This document shows positions 1-12,936 of a stretch of 64,000 nucleotides of DNA, piece by piece. This stretch comes from Mesocentrotus franciscanus. Its lineage: Eukaryota; Echinodermata; Echinoidea; Camarodonta; Strongylocentrotidae. The notes below the pieces were generated by a model. The model had not been told where the DNA came from, searched no databases, and worked only from the letters and a program-made list of their open reading frames with translations. The translations under genes were made by a program, and so were the position numbers. Where the stretch lies: NCBI GenBank assembly GCA_037976565.1, contig CP137683.1:16201699-16265698 (forward strand). The letters run 5' to 3'. How positions within the stretch are numbered: the stretch's first letter is position 1; the number at the start of each line of letters is the position of its first letter.

Positions 1-568
1 GGAATTAATGAGAAATTGTTTTTCATGTAGTAAGTATCGGGTGCAAGTTTAATGTGATTATAAAGCTCACAGTACGCTCTGACAAGATCCGACTTTGGAT
101 GAAGATAAATTGTGTCTATGTGCCTCCCCCTCTCTCTCTCCCTCTCTCTCCGGCCAAAATTCGGAACCAAAAATGCACCTGGAAAATTTCTAGCGAATGC
201 ATGGATGGAATGAAGTCATTATTTTGTAACAGCAGCGAAAAAAATCCTGGTGTTCCAGGTCCTGCCCTTGAAAAAGGGAAACTTTTAAAATTGCAAATGA
301 TGCTACATCTTAATGCTTTAATATTTTTTAACACTGTATTTGTAAGTTCTCTAATACATGGACCCTGCACTCCCGAGCGGAATAATGTATAGGTTATGAT
401 TAAAAACACCATCAGATATTCGCCCTGTGCCCCCCCCAAACAAAAATGATCTTGGTAACGCCGCTTATTCGTTATATACACTGAATGTAGTTTAATCTCT
501 CTGTTGTAGAGTATAATGAGATGTTGTTCGCAACGTAATGATCATTATAATGGTCTTTGTTTTGTCAG
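1..568. other. Probable intron sequence upstream of the terminal exon
   Basis: No coding exon is recognisable. A CT microsatellite lies at about 122-150. The open frames here lack codon bias and overlap on both strands. The stretch ends in the splice acceptor used by the exon at 569. Confidence 0.4.
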
Positions 569-803
569 CTCTGGCACTGACGGTGCCCCGGCGTACGCCT
601 CGCGTCCTGACGGAGCCTACGTGGGCAACTTTTTGGCCTTCTTCATCTTGATCTTCGCCCTCATCGTCGGCTTCCTCGTCACCAACCCGAAGTACGTCCG
701 TGAACAGCAGCTGAACGAGGAGACGATGCCGCTCGCCTCGACGGCGGCGATGAGACAGTTCCAGTCGACCGACACCGTGCCCGAAGCCGAAGAGGCAAAG
801 TAA
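569..803 (+). CDS. Last coding exon of an unidentified membrane protein
   Basis: A pyrimidine-rich tract ending in TTTGTCAG (acceptor AG at 567-568) is followed by 78 open codons to TAA at 801-803. The exon starts in codon position 3. It has higher GC and a codon bias unlike the surrounding AT-rich DNA. The peptide has a short Gly/Ala/Pro/Asp lead, then a strong hydrophobic helix (about residues 19-40, GNFLAFFILIFALIVGFLV), then NPKYV and a polar acidic tail ending EAEEAK. This fits a final transmembrane segment followed by a cytosolic C-terminus, as in a multi-pass transporter or a single-pass receptor. I do not recognise the family. The upstream exons lie outside the window. An AATAAA overlaps the stop codon, so the real polyadenylation site is unclear. 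Confidence 0.7.
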
Positions 804-843
804 ATAAATGATCATCGTGTTCTCTCATGCCCACTGTACACAA

Positions 844-1292
844 GGCGTCATTCGACTGACGCAGGACTATGTTATTACCTGTGCTAATCAGACCTTGTAA
901 AGCCAAAGGCCATTATCATAATATAAACAAATTTAATGCGTACGTCTTTGTAAAGGGCCTCGTTACGAACTATTTCATTCACCTTCTATCATAGAAAAGG
1001 TTGTATTTCAATAGTCAGAATGCAATTCGCATACAAAATGCATGTTAGGTCGGGCGTTTGTCCGATTATTAAGATACAGTAATATAAACCATGTGAATGT
1101 AATAGCTCGAGGCAAGGTAAATGTGTGAATTTCAATACATATTGAAAAAGTTTATTAGCCCTTTCTCCATTAATTCAACGCAACGTGTTCGCTCTTCGTT
1201 TTGCAATCATACTTCGGACGATGTCACCCTCAAATGGTGCATCAAAGACCGCATCGGTCACTGACGCAGTCATGCGTCAGGCAAATGACGCC
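844..1292. repeat. Possible MITE with GGCGTCATT...AATGACGCC ends
   Basis: The sequence at 844-863 reads as the inverse of the one at 1273-1292 with about 17 of 20 bases matching (TGCGTCAG-N5-TGACGCC type). No clear target duplication is visible, so the boundaries are tentative. A third related copy of the motif lies at 3021-3040. Confidence 0.35.
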
Positions 1293-1435
1293 TAGTCGGC
1301 AAGGGCCACTAGAAATACTGTGTTTTAAAACGGAAATTATAGAAGGACATGGCTCACCTTACGATCTGACTTGGACGACATGATTTTGAAAGAAATTGAG
1401 CTAGGATTAGATTGTGGAAATTCGAAACTTTAAAA

Positions 1436-1530
1436 GTGATAATTCTTCCCGATCTAGGTCTAGAATTGTTATAATAATAGCTCACATTTATAACAATTCT
1501 AGACAGTCCTAGATCGGGAAGAATTATCAC
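1436..1530. repeat. Short inverted-repeat hairpin element
   Basis: Two arms of roughly 37-41 bases (GTGATAATTCTTCCCGATCT at the left end, its inverse at the right end) flank a loop of about 17 bases. The right arm carries a few extra bases (ACAGT) between its two blocks. It resembles a very small MITE or foldback remnant. Confidence 0.7.
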
Positions 1531-4500
1531 TATATTGTCATTATAGTCCTAAAAAATCGGGGGTCGTGAACCTTTGAGTAAGAGAAAATAACCCGATCGC
1601 CGGGCTGCGAATCATCATACCACTCGCATATTTGGCAATCAACCTGTAGCCGATCGGGCTTAAAATACCCTGAACATTCAATGTTGAAATTTGATATTTC
1701 TTTTCCTCCAGCAATTTCATTCAAAGTACTCTCGTTGGGTTGTAAGGTATGCGATGGCGCTTACTCCTACTGGAAAAAAAACCTTGCACAGTGGGTTATT
1801 TTGTCAGTTCAATTATTTATTAGGATCAGTTGGACATAAAACTACTTTGTGTCGGTGTGTCCAACATCATCATGATTGGCACCTGCATTTTACTCATTAT
1901 TTCTAAAAGTATAGCGGAACGTCAGGGGTATAGATAGTTACATATTGGTATAAATCATGTCGATCAAGCACTTTTGACTTTGATTTTAACAAAAGGCGCT
2001 GTATTTTACACTACAGAGGATTGTGTAGACGTGTATCTCTATATTATTATATTTGTGGGGGATAGGAAAATCACATGGCCAGAATATTCAGAAGTGAGAG
2101 GGGCTCCTCTTTTTGGTGGTTACGGTGTGTCGTGTATAGTTTAAAGCAAAACGAGTCATCTTGCTTCACAAAGAGTACACTTTCTTTATACAGGCCTTGT
2201 GGTGAGATTAAGTGGAACCATAATAACATTTCTCCACTATTACCAGATTATTTCAACACGGATGTCTCCCCTTCCATCCACAAACCTGGTCCAAATCGCG
2301 TGCTGGTGACGCGGAGTTTCTTGCCGCGGAAAGGCAAATATTGCCGGTTTGCGAATTTTCATGTTGAAAAAATGTCTAAACCGGGTTTTGCAATTATTAA
2401 AATATCAAATGACAGTAACACAGTTTTGTGCACTATCTGAGGCACAAAGATTCATCAATGTTCAAGAACACATATCTATGAAAGCAGCTATATTGTTGTC
2501 TCGCAGTACAGTTACTGTAGTATTTAGTTGTGTTTAGAAACCATAAAGGAATAATAATATTATGTTTATATAGAATAGTTGTTTAGGTGGCGGTGTTTGC
2601 TATAATACTGTTTTTGATGACATTCATGTAGTAGTTATATTGGTTGGTTTTGCAGAGTTTTGGTGAAGAACAGTTACTTTCTTGGTATCAAATAATGGAA
2701 TTTTTTATTCAAATTATTTTTTTTCTCATGCAAAACATAATACAATGAATAAGTACATGACTTGTATATTACAAACAAATATACAATGAAACGACAAATA
2801 TAATAGAAATAGCACGAGAAAAAAGAGGAACTAACTAGAAATGATTAAAGCAGTCTTCTGTATTAGCGCGTTGCACACGACACGTAATTTCGATTTCAAG
2901 CGTAAAAGGCAATTAGGTCGCCATGCGCCCGTAATTCATATAATGGGCATGCGCCAGTGATTCTATTTTTTGGTGTTCACACTCACATGACGCATCTAAG
3001 GCCGCGCCAGTCGCTGACGCAGTCTTACGTCAGGCAAATAACGGTCATAACGATCATGACCGTTACAGAGTGCCGCTTCTAACGCTCCGATCTTGTTATT
3101 ATCTATATATAGCTTTGACCATGCATCTTTGTGAAGTTAAGTGATTCCTTCCTAGCAAGTACCCATTTACAACTTCTGGGTTGAGACAGACATTTCGGGG
3201 AAAGATGCCTTATCTTATGACAAAGTCTTAAAGCAAGATGAAAATTCACATCCCTTTGCTTCTCCTCTTCCCGTTAATATTGGACACGACACATGCTAAT
3301 CGTACGGTATCTCTGATGAATGAAATCAAATTTAAGAAGAAATTCATAAAATCTGCTAGGAGGTGCTTCTATGATGTGTAATATATTATGTGTATGAATA
3401 TTCAACCTTGCATCGTTGTAGTGCAAGTGTTTGAGAATAAGTCGCATCACGATGTTATTGACTTCAGGTCGAAAAACTATTTATTGTAGATATGTTAATG
3501 TGGTATTTGTTTATCTAGTATGTAAACTATTTGTTATTGTTGGCCTAAAGTGGAGAATGTATATGGCGAATATAGTATATTGTCATAGTCTGTTTGATAG
3601 AAAAATTGTTAAATCACAACTAATTGAAATATGAATCAGTAAATTGGGGGCAGGAATTGTGACGTATTCAAAATTATGCTCAATAGTTTTCAGTCAACCA
3701 TTTTTTAGCAAAGATTATTTTATATATTTCAAATCGAGATCCTCACGTTGTCATTAAATAGTTGTGACTCATACATCGAAGATTCGTTTACGTTTATGCA
3801 GATTATGTAATATGCAAATATTTCATGGTAGGCTAGTTGTTTGTATTGCTTTTTCTTGTTTTGTTTTGCGTTGTTTTGTTTTGCATTGTTTGCTTTTTAC
3901 AACACCTGTCCGGTAGATCTTAGAGCATAGAAATAAAACAATATAAATGGAGATTTAAAGAACTGGCGTGAATACTGTTCTGAATTCGTAGGGTCTATTT
4001 TCTTCCAGAATTGAATTATGAGAAATGACATTAGTTAATTCTGAAGCTATGTATGAAAAGGGCATCAAACTATATCGCCGTCCGGGTAAGTCTATTCTTG
4101 TAAAGAATTACACACTTATCATGTGAGGAGGCATCACGGTTTGTGTCCTCCATAATTATGAATCTATTCTCGTTTTACAACTATTTTAATGTGCTATCAG
4201 TGATATGTTAACACACCTTGCCATTGTTATTGTGCAGTTTTATTTGTTTCAGTATTTACTTCAGTAAGGGTTTTTTAAACAACAAATACGTATGCTATGT
4301 AACTTTGTATATTTCTTTCACGAGGTGTATATTTATCATAATGTCTATTATAATAGCAAAATGTTAGGCTATATAACAGAGAAGGAAGATTATTTTGATA
4401 TTCAGGATAAGCATGAGTAGAGTAGAGACCGTTGATTCTAGAATAGCGACTTTTGGAAATCAGCCGATCAGATTGTCGCTGAAAATACAGTTTTTCTGTC

Positions 4501-5004
4501 GTTCGGTGTTCGATTTGAAGAGAGCCATTATTACACATAATTTGTGTACTTCTTCGGAGAGAAAGGAACGAACATTACAGATGTTTGAATATCAGAACGG
4601 ACAATAGGTCTAATTGTCAGAAAGCTTGCTAGAATCTCGCCCGACATTGCAATCGGCAATTGTATATGTCGGTAATATGACTGCTGACTTATACTTCGAA
4701 ATGGTAAATAACGTAGAACTTCCATGACAAAATGAAGAAAAATCCGCAAAATGGATTTTCTGAAAATTGTTTCTGCTCAGAAAAAGACAGTTTCTGTGAT
4801 ATTTTCCTTTCTAAAAGCTCTTCCGATAACATTTCCACTGTTCGTTGATTCCTTTTGCCTTTTTTCCTAAAATACAAATGAATCCCCCATATTTTTTTCT
4901 CAAAATACTATTAATTTTTGATAACCATTGTATCATTAACTGTAACAGTAATTATTCACAAGTTGTTCTCCGTTCTTCTTATCATTGCCACTATCTTTCC
5001 TCTC
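1531..5004. other. Intergenic AT-rich DNA
   Basis: No exon with splice context or codon bias is visible. It includes a CRE-like motif copy (3014-3040), T/G-rich tracts at about 3840-3895 and otherwise unremarkable AT-rich sequence. Confidence 0.4.
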
Positions 5005-5085
5005 TTAACCCCTGGACTACTGTATTCTTTCAATCCCATACGTCTTGGTACAGGAGCCACCCGGTTTTCGTAAGCAACTGGTTAA
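5005..5085. repeat. Small TTAA-bounded MITE, copy 1
   Basis: It starts TTAACCCCTGGACTACTG and ends in AACTGGTTAA, with an internal TACAGGAGCCA block. The same layout recurs at 28820-28899. TTAA at both outer edges suggests TTAA target duplication. Confidence 0.5.
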
Positions 5086-5400
5086 TGGCATTTATAAGTA
5101 ACGATGAATTTTAAGACGCAGTATGGTCTGGTTTTAAAGCCACAAACATACGGTAATCTTGCATTATTATGATTAGTTGTATATGCATGCCTTGAATAAT
5201 ATTATTTACGTCTGGTTGAACTTATCATTGTGTTATGTAACGAAACTTTGGTGGTAAGCAGTAAGGTAATGTGTCGTATCATTATTGCTGAGAATTATAC
5301 AGACAAATAAAGAGCTAAATAACGAAAAAGTGAAACTAACTCAATGTCGTATATACCAGGCATTTTATTGATTTCAAATGATGCGTGCGCTTTCCGTTAA

Positions 5401-5716
5401 AGCCCCTCTAAAGTGTTGGGAGCCCCCCAAATTTCCAGAAAGTATCATAATGTGAAAGAGGATGTTGTTTTCAAAACAAATGTGTTTGCAGTCGAATATT
5501 GATGAAAGAATACAGAATTTAGGTTTTCTGCGTACAACAGAAAACCCATTTTATGTATGCTTTTTCAATATTTTGGCTTCAAACACATTTTGGGGGGAAA
5601 ATATTTACAGAAGTGTGTCTTAAATGACATCCTCTTTCACACTATGATACAATTTAAGTGAAATTTTGCCATCAAATCTTTGGCGAATTTGAGGCTCCCA
5701 ACACTTTCGAGGGGCT
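5401..5716. repeat. MITE with AGCCCCTC ends and TTAA duplication
   Basis: The termini AGCCCCTCTAAAGTGTTGGG and the inverse of CCCAACACTTTCGAGGGGCT are flanked by TTAA at 5397-5400 and 5717-5720. Subterminal sequence is also inverted (GTGAAAGAGGATG versus CATCCTCTTTCAC). TTAA duplication is known for piggyBac- and Kolobok-type transposons; no transposase is encoded. Confidence 0.75.
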
Positions 5717-6256
5717 TTAAACAATGGGCCTATTCCATAAAAAGTTACATCGATTTTTTAATCAGCTTTGAGCATTTTGATTTCAAGTATATATTTGACG
5801 CCTTACAAATCTCATATATTATTTTTGTTATTGTCATTGTTATCATCATCATCATCATCATCATAATCATCATTAATATTATTACTGATAGTACACCTGT
5901 ATTTGCGTAGAATGGGCTCAAACATAGAGGGACACAGGCATCAGGCGGGGGCACCGATCTCCCTCGGAAAATGAAATGATAGGCCTACATTATGCTTAAT
6001 TCACAAGGCCCAATAAAAAAGAGTGTTCCTCCTATTTTCTTAATTACCATCGTGTAGTCGATCTGCAAGCACAGACTCTAAATTCCGAAAGCTTTCAGCA
6101 GAGCCAAATTTGTCTCTGGCTGTGTCAAATCAGAGCGGCTAAATTGCAGAGCCTGTAGTCTCGTGCTAACACTGTTACGCACGACTGACTAGGGTTTGTG
6201 CCATGGCTTGTGCCTGCAAACTAACCATCGTGCATGCCATGATCACTAACATCATC

Positions 6257-6594
6257 TTCTTCTTCATCATCATCATCATCATCATCATCACCATCACCCT
6301 CATCATCATCATGACATCATCACAATCATCTCCGTCATCATATAAACGTCACCATGATCATCATCACCACAATCACCATCATCATCACCGATCATCATCA
6401 TCACCCTCATCATCATCATCATCCTCATCGTCGTCGTCATCATCATCATCATCATCATCATCATCACCCTCATCTGATCACCATCATCATCATCATGAAC
6501 ACCATCATCATCATCATCATCATCACCATCATCATCCGACTATTATCATCACCATCATCATCATCACTATCATCACCATCATCACTATCATCAC

Positions 6595-6634
<40 letters not shown>

Positions 6635-6660
6635 GTCGTCGTCCTCATCAATAATCATCA
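6257..6660. repeat. (ATC/CAT)n microsatellite with variants
   Basis: About 400 bases of nearly pure ATC/CAT triplets with a few CTC, GTC and ACC variants. It produces artificial His-, Ser- and Ile-rich open frames. A shorter ATC run lies at about 5845-5870. Confidence 0.95.
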
Positions 6661-6677
6661 TCATCCTTTTCAATTAA

Positions 6678-7207
6678 AATTACTATGTCCCATTTGCAGG
6701 ACAAAAAAAATGAAAAGGTTAAATTCCAACGGCATTTGAAAAACAATACTAATTTAGAACTTCCCTAAAAAAGGGGGCTTGAAAATGTCTTAAAGTGGGA
6801 AAATAACGACTATTAGTTGTCGTATCGACTTAGGAGCTATAGAGCCAGTAATAGTCTGATTTGTCAGACCATTGTACTATTAAAATGGTCGTACGTTTTA
6901 TGCTGCGCAAAGATTCAATCAGTTTAATTTTGGCTATTACAAGAAGTGGGTTATTGATGTAGATACATGCTCATGTACCCTTTACATCTCATTTTATGTA
7001 TGTTATTACCAAAGATGAAAAAAGCCAGTCAGTCACTCAATAGTGTCTGGCAGTGAAGTCTAGCAAGTAAACGGTTTTCCTTGCATTATTTGAATATTAG
7101 GACACTGCTAACGTTTAAATTTCACAGATAGAACATACATGACAAATTCATAATTCCTGCAAAGTTCTACAGAATTTGATGTTGGCTGCAAAAGGGACAT
7201 AGTATCG
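6678..7207. repeat. TTAA MITE family A (TACTATGTCCC ends), copy 1
   Basis: The terminal inverted repeats read TACTATGTCCCATTTGCAG at the left and CTGCAAAAGGGACATAGTA at the right. TTAA flanks both sides (6674-6677 and 7208-7211). It is colinear with the copy at 35727-36253 and with a 3' fragment at 11861-12019. No intact protein is encoded. Confidence 0.85.
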
Positions 7208-7421
7208 TTAAGGCCTTATATACCGGTTTATTAAAAGTTTGCTTTTCTCGAATCTCTGCCATTTTCGATAACTTTTACTTGTCCTCGCTTCGGTTCAGCA
7301 CGATATCGCTCACGAATGCAGCCCAGCTAGATAGGCCCTCGATCGCATCGAGATCGACCTCGCCCATGTCCTCGGCAATGGTCCTCGAGTGCTGGTAAAT
7401 GATATCTCTATGACTGATTAT

Positions 7422-9280
7422 AGTCCGGGAGCCAGGGGGTCAACCTAGCTGGAAAGGAAACCAATTTTCATGTGCACCATATGATTTATGCAACGGGCAT
7501 GATAGAACTCTAATGTAGACGGTGATGTGTTACCAAAATTATAAGCTGGTACCTAATGACGTTTTCCAATCATCAAATCGTGAGATCCTTAGAAGTTCAA
7601 GGAGTTAGTAACGATTTTAAGTTATTCATGGCTAAGCAGAAAAGATTTCAAATTGATCTCAATTATTGTTGTGGAACTTCCTATTTGAACCACACAAAGA
7701 CTAAAACTGTAGTTTCATAATGCTCCTTCGATTTTTGTACCGAATTACTTGTAATCGAAAGAAAAAATAACTTTGCATACCTAGCCGAAACTATTTTATG
7801 AGAAAAGTTTATGTCATTCTAATCTAATCACAATAGGAATTATGCGGAGTATTGGTTGCTTACAAGCATACAGTGTATACATGTGTCACATGTTTTCTTA
7901 GTAGTCAGGCAAAATAAACCATTAAACCAAACATGGCGATATTATATTATATTATATTCATGTTGATCGATGCACCGTACTTGTCTTGGTCATGGGCAAG
8001 ATTATGACAAGCGGCTGGAAGGGGCGGGGGCAGGGGCGGATCCAGCCGGCGGCAAGGGAGGGGGCCTAAAAAGGGGCCACTTCGTGCGAAAATTTGAAAA
8101 TTGTGCCGGTCGATTTTTCGCTCAGTGGGGTAGGTAGTGAGCAAAAAAAAATTTGGCACCCGAAAAATTTCCCTTCGGGAAGGGTAATTTTTCCACCGCC
8201 ACCCCTCCCCTTGGGCGCCAGGGGTAGTGACCACAAATTTTTTTTTTTGGCACCCGAAATTTTTTTTCCCAGGGTGATTTTTTTCCACCACCACCCTCCC
8301 CTTGGGCGCCAGGGGAGGGGCCCATCTTCTTTTTTTCCAAAAAAAGGGTGTTTTTACCTGTTTTTTTCCTAGGGAGGCCCGGGCCCCCCCCTGGATCCGC
8401 CACTGGGGGGGGGGAGGCAACTGCCAGTGTCCACATTTCCTGAAACATCCCAGAGTACAGAAGAAGAACTTATCAATTGCACTCAGCGCTCCAAATCCTC
8501 TGAACTTTCTGCACTACTAAATGTCTAATTGTCCAGTTAATATACCGAGATACTGGCCAAAATCAGAGGAATATCTACAATAAAGCACCTTTTGGGCTCA
8601 AAATTTATATTTCACACACTACATACTCATTGAAATTGATATCAGGATGAGTATGTTAATTATCCATCCTTTGACACCAAATACATGGTGATTAGAGGTT
8701 TTAGTTAAAAGTTATCTTTAAAACTCACCAAACACTAATGCACGTAATATGCATACAGTTAATACACATGTGGGCAAAAATGTTGTTTTTGTGGAAACTC
8801 AAATCAATAACTTTGGATTGCTATAACTTTTTATTGAAAATATATATAAACCTCTCCCTTGCACAGGATATTGTCTTTGTACATAAGCAAATTCCTGGAA
8901 AGTTATGAAAAAATGCTCTTCTCCGATTTTGATATATGGAAAATAATCTTTTTTGATAAAATTCAATATTTCGAGAAAAATAAATCATGTTTTTTACTTA
9001 AATTTGCGATGTTAATTAATCCTAATTTCGTTGAAATAGGTATCAAAATGTAGATAATTTAATTTTCTTTCATATGAAACCAAACTTATGGTGGTTCAAG
9101 GTTTCCTTAAAATGTTATTTACAAAATACTATTTTGTCGTCAAAAGGACCGCTTTTTTGGGAGGAGGCCGCCCCCTGGCCACACCCACCACTTAGAACTT
9201 GCCAGACGGTCAATTTGCTATATGGAGCTATGCGATCTTTACATAGGTTCCAGCTAGGTAGACCCCCTGGCTCCCGTACT
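7422..9280. mobile_element. 1.86-kb non-autonomous element with 33-bp inverted repeats
   Basis: AGTCCGGGAGCCAGGGGGTC at the left end matches the inverse of the right end (GACCCCCTGGCTCCCGTACT), extending about 33 bases to CTAGCTGGAA with two mismatches. The interior is AT-rich, carries no transposase frame and contains a nested hAT-like MITE (8031-8405). No target duplication is obvious, so the superfamily is unknown. Confidence 0.6.
8031..8405. repeat. hAT-like MITE (GGCGGATCCAG ends), copy 1
   Basis: It starts CAGGGGCGGATCCAGCC and ends CTGGATCCGCCACTG, the CAGRG-type ends of hAT elements. The interior has G/C- and T-rich blocks shared with 35285-35520 and 63018-63357. The flanks are both G-rich (GGCGGGGG and GGGGGGGG), compatible with a decayed 8-bp duplication. 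Confidence 0.8.
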
Positions 9281-11860
9281 TAGTGCAAGTTACCGCAGTC
9301 AGCTGATCTGATCGCAGTGCTCAGCTAGCTCAGATCATGCGACAATAACAAATAACGTCATCTACATTCTTACGTATATACGTACATTGCAAAGTCCAAA
9401 GACTAGACAAGTCGGATGCGGTTACATGAAGAGCTTCCTCCAACATATTTTCAATTTTGTCATCTTCTGAGAGGAGGAAATATCAGGTAATTATTTGAGC
9501 CATTAAACCAGATTTATATTACCCAGACTGTGATTGAAAATGGAATGATTGTGATGATATGGTGAGTGCAGAATGTAGGTTCGTAATGTACAGTCCCAGT
9601 CGTATGTTTTTGTGTGCGGTTCCGATCCGGTATCTTCTACCACTACTATACTACAGTACAGTACAAGATCCCTAGTTGACTATACTTATACTAAAGATCT
9701 ACTAGTAAACTGTTTAGGTCATTTTTTTTTGTAGGAGATAAGGGGGTCATTTGTACATTATTTTAAAGATAAAACTTTATTTACACAATGCGCTTTGAAT
9801 TATTCAACTTTATTCATTATTTGGACCAACGATTCTAGACTAGAGTCTAGAGATATGGATTTTTAAAAATAAAATAATATATTTCAGAGCCCTATTACTA
9901 TTAGTATTACTTATTATTAGCTATTCTGGTGACAAAACTTGACAAAGTAGAAAAAGATTAACCTATTATTAAACCTGGGGCCCGTTTCATGAAACCAACT
10001 CCATGACAGTGATATCTTTGTCAGCGACCTACGGAGATGTCAGGAAGTGGATAAACCGTTTCACGAAACCATGACAGACATGATATCGATACTATCAGCT
10101 AAAGAACATAGCCTTTGTCACAGTTCAGTAGATTTATCCCGAATAACCCAACCCAAAACAAGTTTTGGGGCTAAAATTGTTCAAAAAGAAATATATACAT
10201 ATATATTCTCCTAAAATAAATAAAAAATAGTGTCATTATCATATGTACATGTAGATCATCAAACGATTTGCATATTTTTGGAAAGATTTTTAAATTGAAG
10301 GAAAATCCAGTGAGTGTTTTTTTCAACAGTTGAGTCAAAAGTGAGTTGAAGGATACCCGGTACCGTAATGTGATAGTTTATCAATACGTACTGTTTTTTT
10401 TTACTGTGACTAGTAATTTAGGAAAAATACCCTTTTTTACCCAATTTATTTTCTAGGGTCTCGTAAACACTCGTTATCTAATTGATTCAATATTTAAGAT
10501 ATAATTTGGAAGAAGTTATTAGAGAGAATATAATAATGCACATAAGCCCTGAAGGTAAGATGATATTCTATTGAAAGACTATCGATCGACTATGGACAAC
10601 GTTGTGTAACATTTTTATCTATTTTATTTATATGTTATCATTTTTGCAATTTAATTTAGATCAGTAGAAGGAAATACGTAGATTGAAACTAATTTAAACT
10701 GATTTAATGTTCATATTAAGCTTTTTGAATATCTGTATATTTTGAATTATCAATCTTTTTAATTTCATCTCCACGTTTCTCTGATCTGACATAACACTAT
10801 GTTGTGCATTTATGAATATCAGAGAATTGACGGAGAGGGCAATGGATTAGAAATCATTAGTGAATATAATTTTCGAAGAATGTAACTTCATTTATTTTTT
10901 AGCCCATTAAATTTCTTTGAGTCTTTAATTGAAATTACTGCCCAATCATCGCTACATAACGATATGATTTTTTTTTGATAGACAGATACATGTACATGTA
11001 TATTAACTATTATCTATCAATAATGAATCATATTCTAACAATCCCTTCATGAAAATAGGTAAGAACAATTTATTCCAACTTTATGGGCAACAAGATAGAA
11101 ACACAATCAACCTCATTAAAGACTTAAAAATGTATTTGTTTAAACATTTCCGCCATTTTTTTATTTATATTCATGCAAGTAGTAAAATTAAGCAGCATAT
11201 CGAAAAAAGCTACACAACCAATCAAATTGCAAAAATTAGGATGACCCGTTTCTGTTACTAGTAATATGAACAAAATCTGCATTATAGGTTTTTGAAATAT
11301 AGAGGAATCATTGGAAAAATATCATCATCCATAAACTTACACGTACAAGGCTAATTTGGTTCCACCCCCTCATGAATAAAAACAGATAGCAAATTAAATA
11401 TGACTAATAAGGCAATGAGGAGGTCACCTATCGAATATTATTGAAACTAAAATGACAGTCAAGTGAATAGCATGAGCCTCGTGGTTGATCGATGCTAAGC
11501 AAGGAAAGGGGTTCATGCTTTATACAGAATGAGCATCCCATGGCCCAGAGATTACTTACTGTACGTACTGAACTCATCTATATTTTCCAAGATGGCTGCC
11601 ATGCTAATTTATAGCTGGCCAAGCCTATTTATTCACAGATATTGTGCTACAGTATGCGAGTATACTGATGCAATGTATGACAAAACAAATGATTTGTATC
11701 ACTTTAGAAGCTATTTAAACAAAAAGTATATCCCAGGCTTTTTTTTTTTTTTTTTGGGGGCTTTTTCTTCTGAATAGTAAATAGTAAAAAAAGGAGGCGG
11801 GCGGGGACGAGAAACACTTCTTTTTTGTTATTTGGCCTTATACTGTACCTACTATCTACT
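9281..11860. other. AT-rich intergenic DNA
   Basis: No exon or full repeat is recognised. A possible fragment of a MITE with GGGCCCGTTTCATGAAACC-like ends lies at about 9980-10070. The open frames at 11049-11261 and 11529-11777 lack splice or homology support. Confidence 0.4.
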
Positions 11861-12019
11861 AAAGTCTAGCAAGTAAACGGGTTTCCTTGCATAATTTGAA
11901 TATTATGACACTGCTAACGTTTAAATTTCACAGATAGGACATACATTTACATGACATATTCATAATTCCTGCAAAGTTCTTCAGAATTTGATGTTGACTG
12001 CAAAAGGGACATAGTATCT
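11861..12019. repeat. TTAA MITE family A, 3' fragment
   Basis: It matches the last 160 or so bases of the elements at 6678-7207 and 35727-36253 (AGTCTAGCAAGTAAACGG to GGGACATAGTATCT) and is followed by TTAA at 12020-12023. The 5' part is missing. Confidence 0.75.
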
Positions 12020-12259
12020 TTAAAAGTAAGTTTCTGTAATTTCTCTCAACTTTACTAACAGAATCATATACCAATATGGTATATGATCGAACCTAATCAT
12101 TAGATAACCCACGTTATGTTGTAATAGTATATTACTGGTATAAAAGTTATAAAAAAACATATCGGTTGATTCACAGATGAATGTAACACAGTGGTCCATA
12201 CGCAGCATTGACCACTATGCTTTGCTGGTGTGGTACAATAGTGGGCAGGTCCAAGCTAT

Positions 12260-12637
12260 TTGGATTGTGACATACGGGACATTCAGAGACTTTAAACAAG
12301 AAATAACAACATATGAAATTATTTATATGGCTATCTTTTGGTATGAGTCTGTGGCTATTATGGGCTAGTTCATTTGTGGAAAGTTTTAGCTCTGACCAAT
12401 TCTTTAATTAATTTTTAATGAATTAAATGTGCTGCGTGACGTACGGGACGCTGCAGTCCCGTCACGCAGCACATTTAATTCATTAAAAATTAATTAAAGA
12501 ATTGGTCAGAGCTAAAACTTTCCACAAATGAACTAGCCCATAATAGCCACAGACTCATACCAAGAGATAGCCATATAAATAATTTCATCTGTTGTTATTT
12601 CTTGTTTAAAGTCTCTGAATGTCCCGTCACAATCCAA
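12260..12637. repeat. 378-bp near-perfect palindrome
   Basis: Two arms of about 185 bases meet near 12451. The left arm begins TTGGATTGTGAC and the right arm ends GTCACAATCCAA. Only a few differences occur, such as CATACGGGAC versus GTCCCGTCAC and TATCTTTTGG versus CCAAGAGATA. The centre is GACGCTGCAGTC. The near identity suggests recent formation or gene conversion. It could be a foldback transposon or a head-to-head inverted duplication. Confidence 0.85.
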
Positions 12638-12896
12638 CTGACCTACTATCAGACCGCCGTTGGCGTATTATCGTACCTTGTGCTTGTCAAGTGACAGGAA
12701 GCTTTGTGTATTGACTGAATAAACGTATATTTTTCAGTGGCTGATCAGTAGGGAAAGGGGGTCTAATAGGCCGCGGCCCTTTTTTGTGTGGCAGCCTTAA
12801 AAAATTGAAATGGGGAAAGAGAGAGCGACTTAAGAACAACAAGATAGAAAGAGAAAAGAATCTAAAAGAGAAGGTGATAGAGGGAGAGAGGAAAAG

Positions 12897-12936
<40 letters not shown>

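Noticed and set aside
6203..6739. Long His/Ser/Ile-rich open frames
   Set aside because: They translate an ATC triplet microsatellite. All frames are open for the same reason and there is no splice or start context.
8094..8448. Overlapping Lys/Pro-rich frames, also seen at 62994-63368
   Set aside because: They derive from both strands of the hAT-like MITE and recur with each copy.
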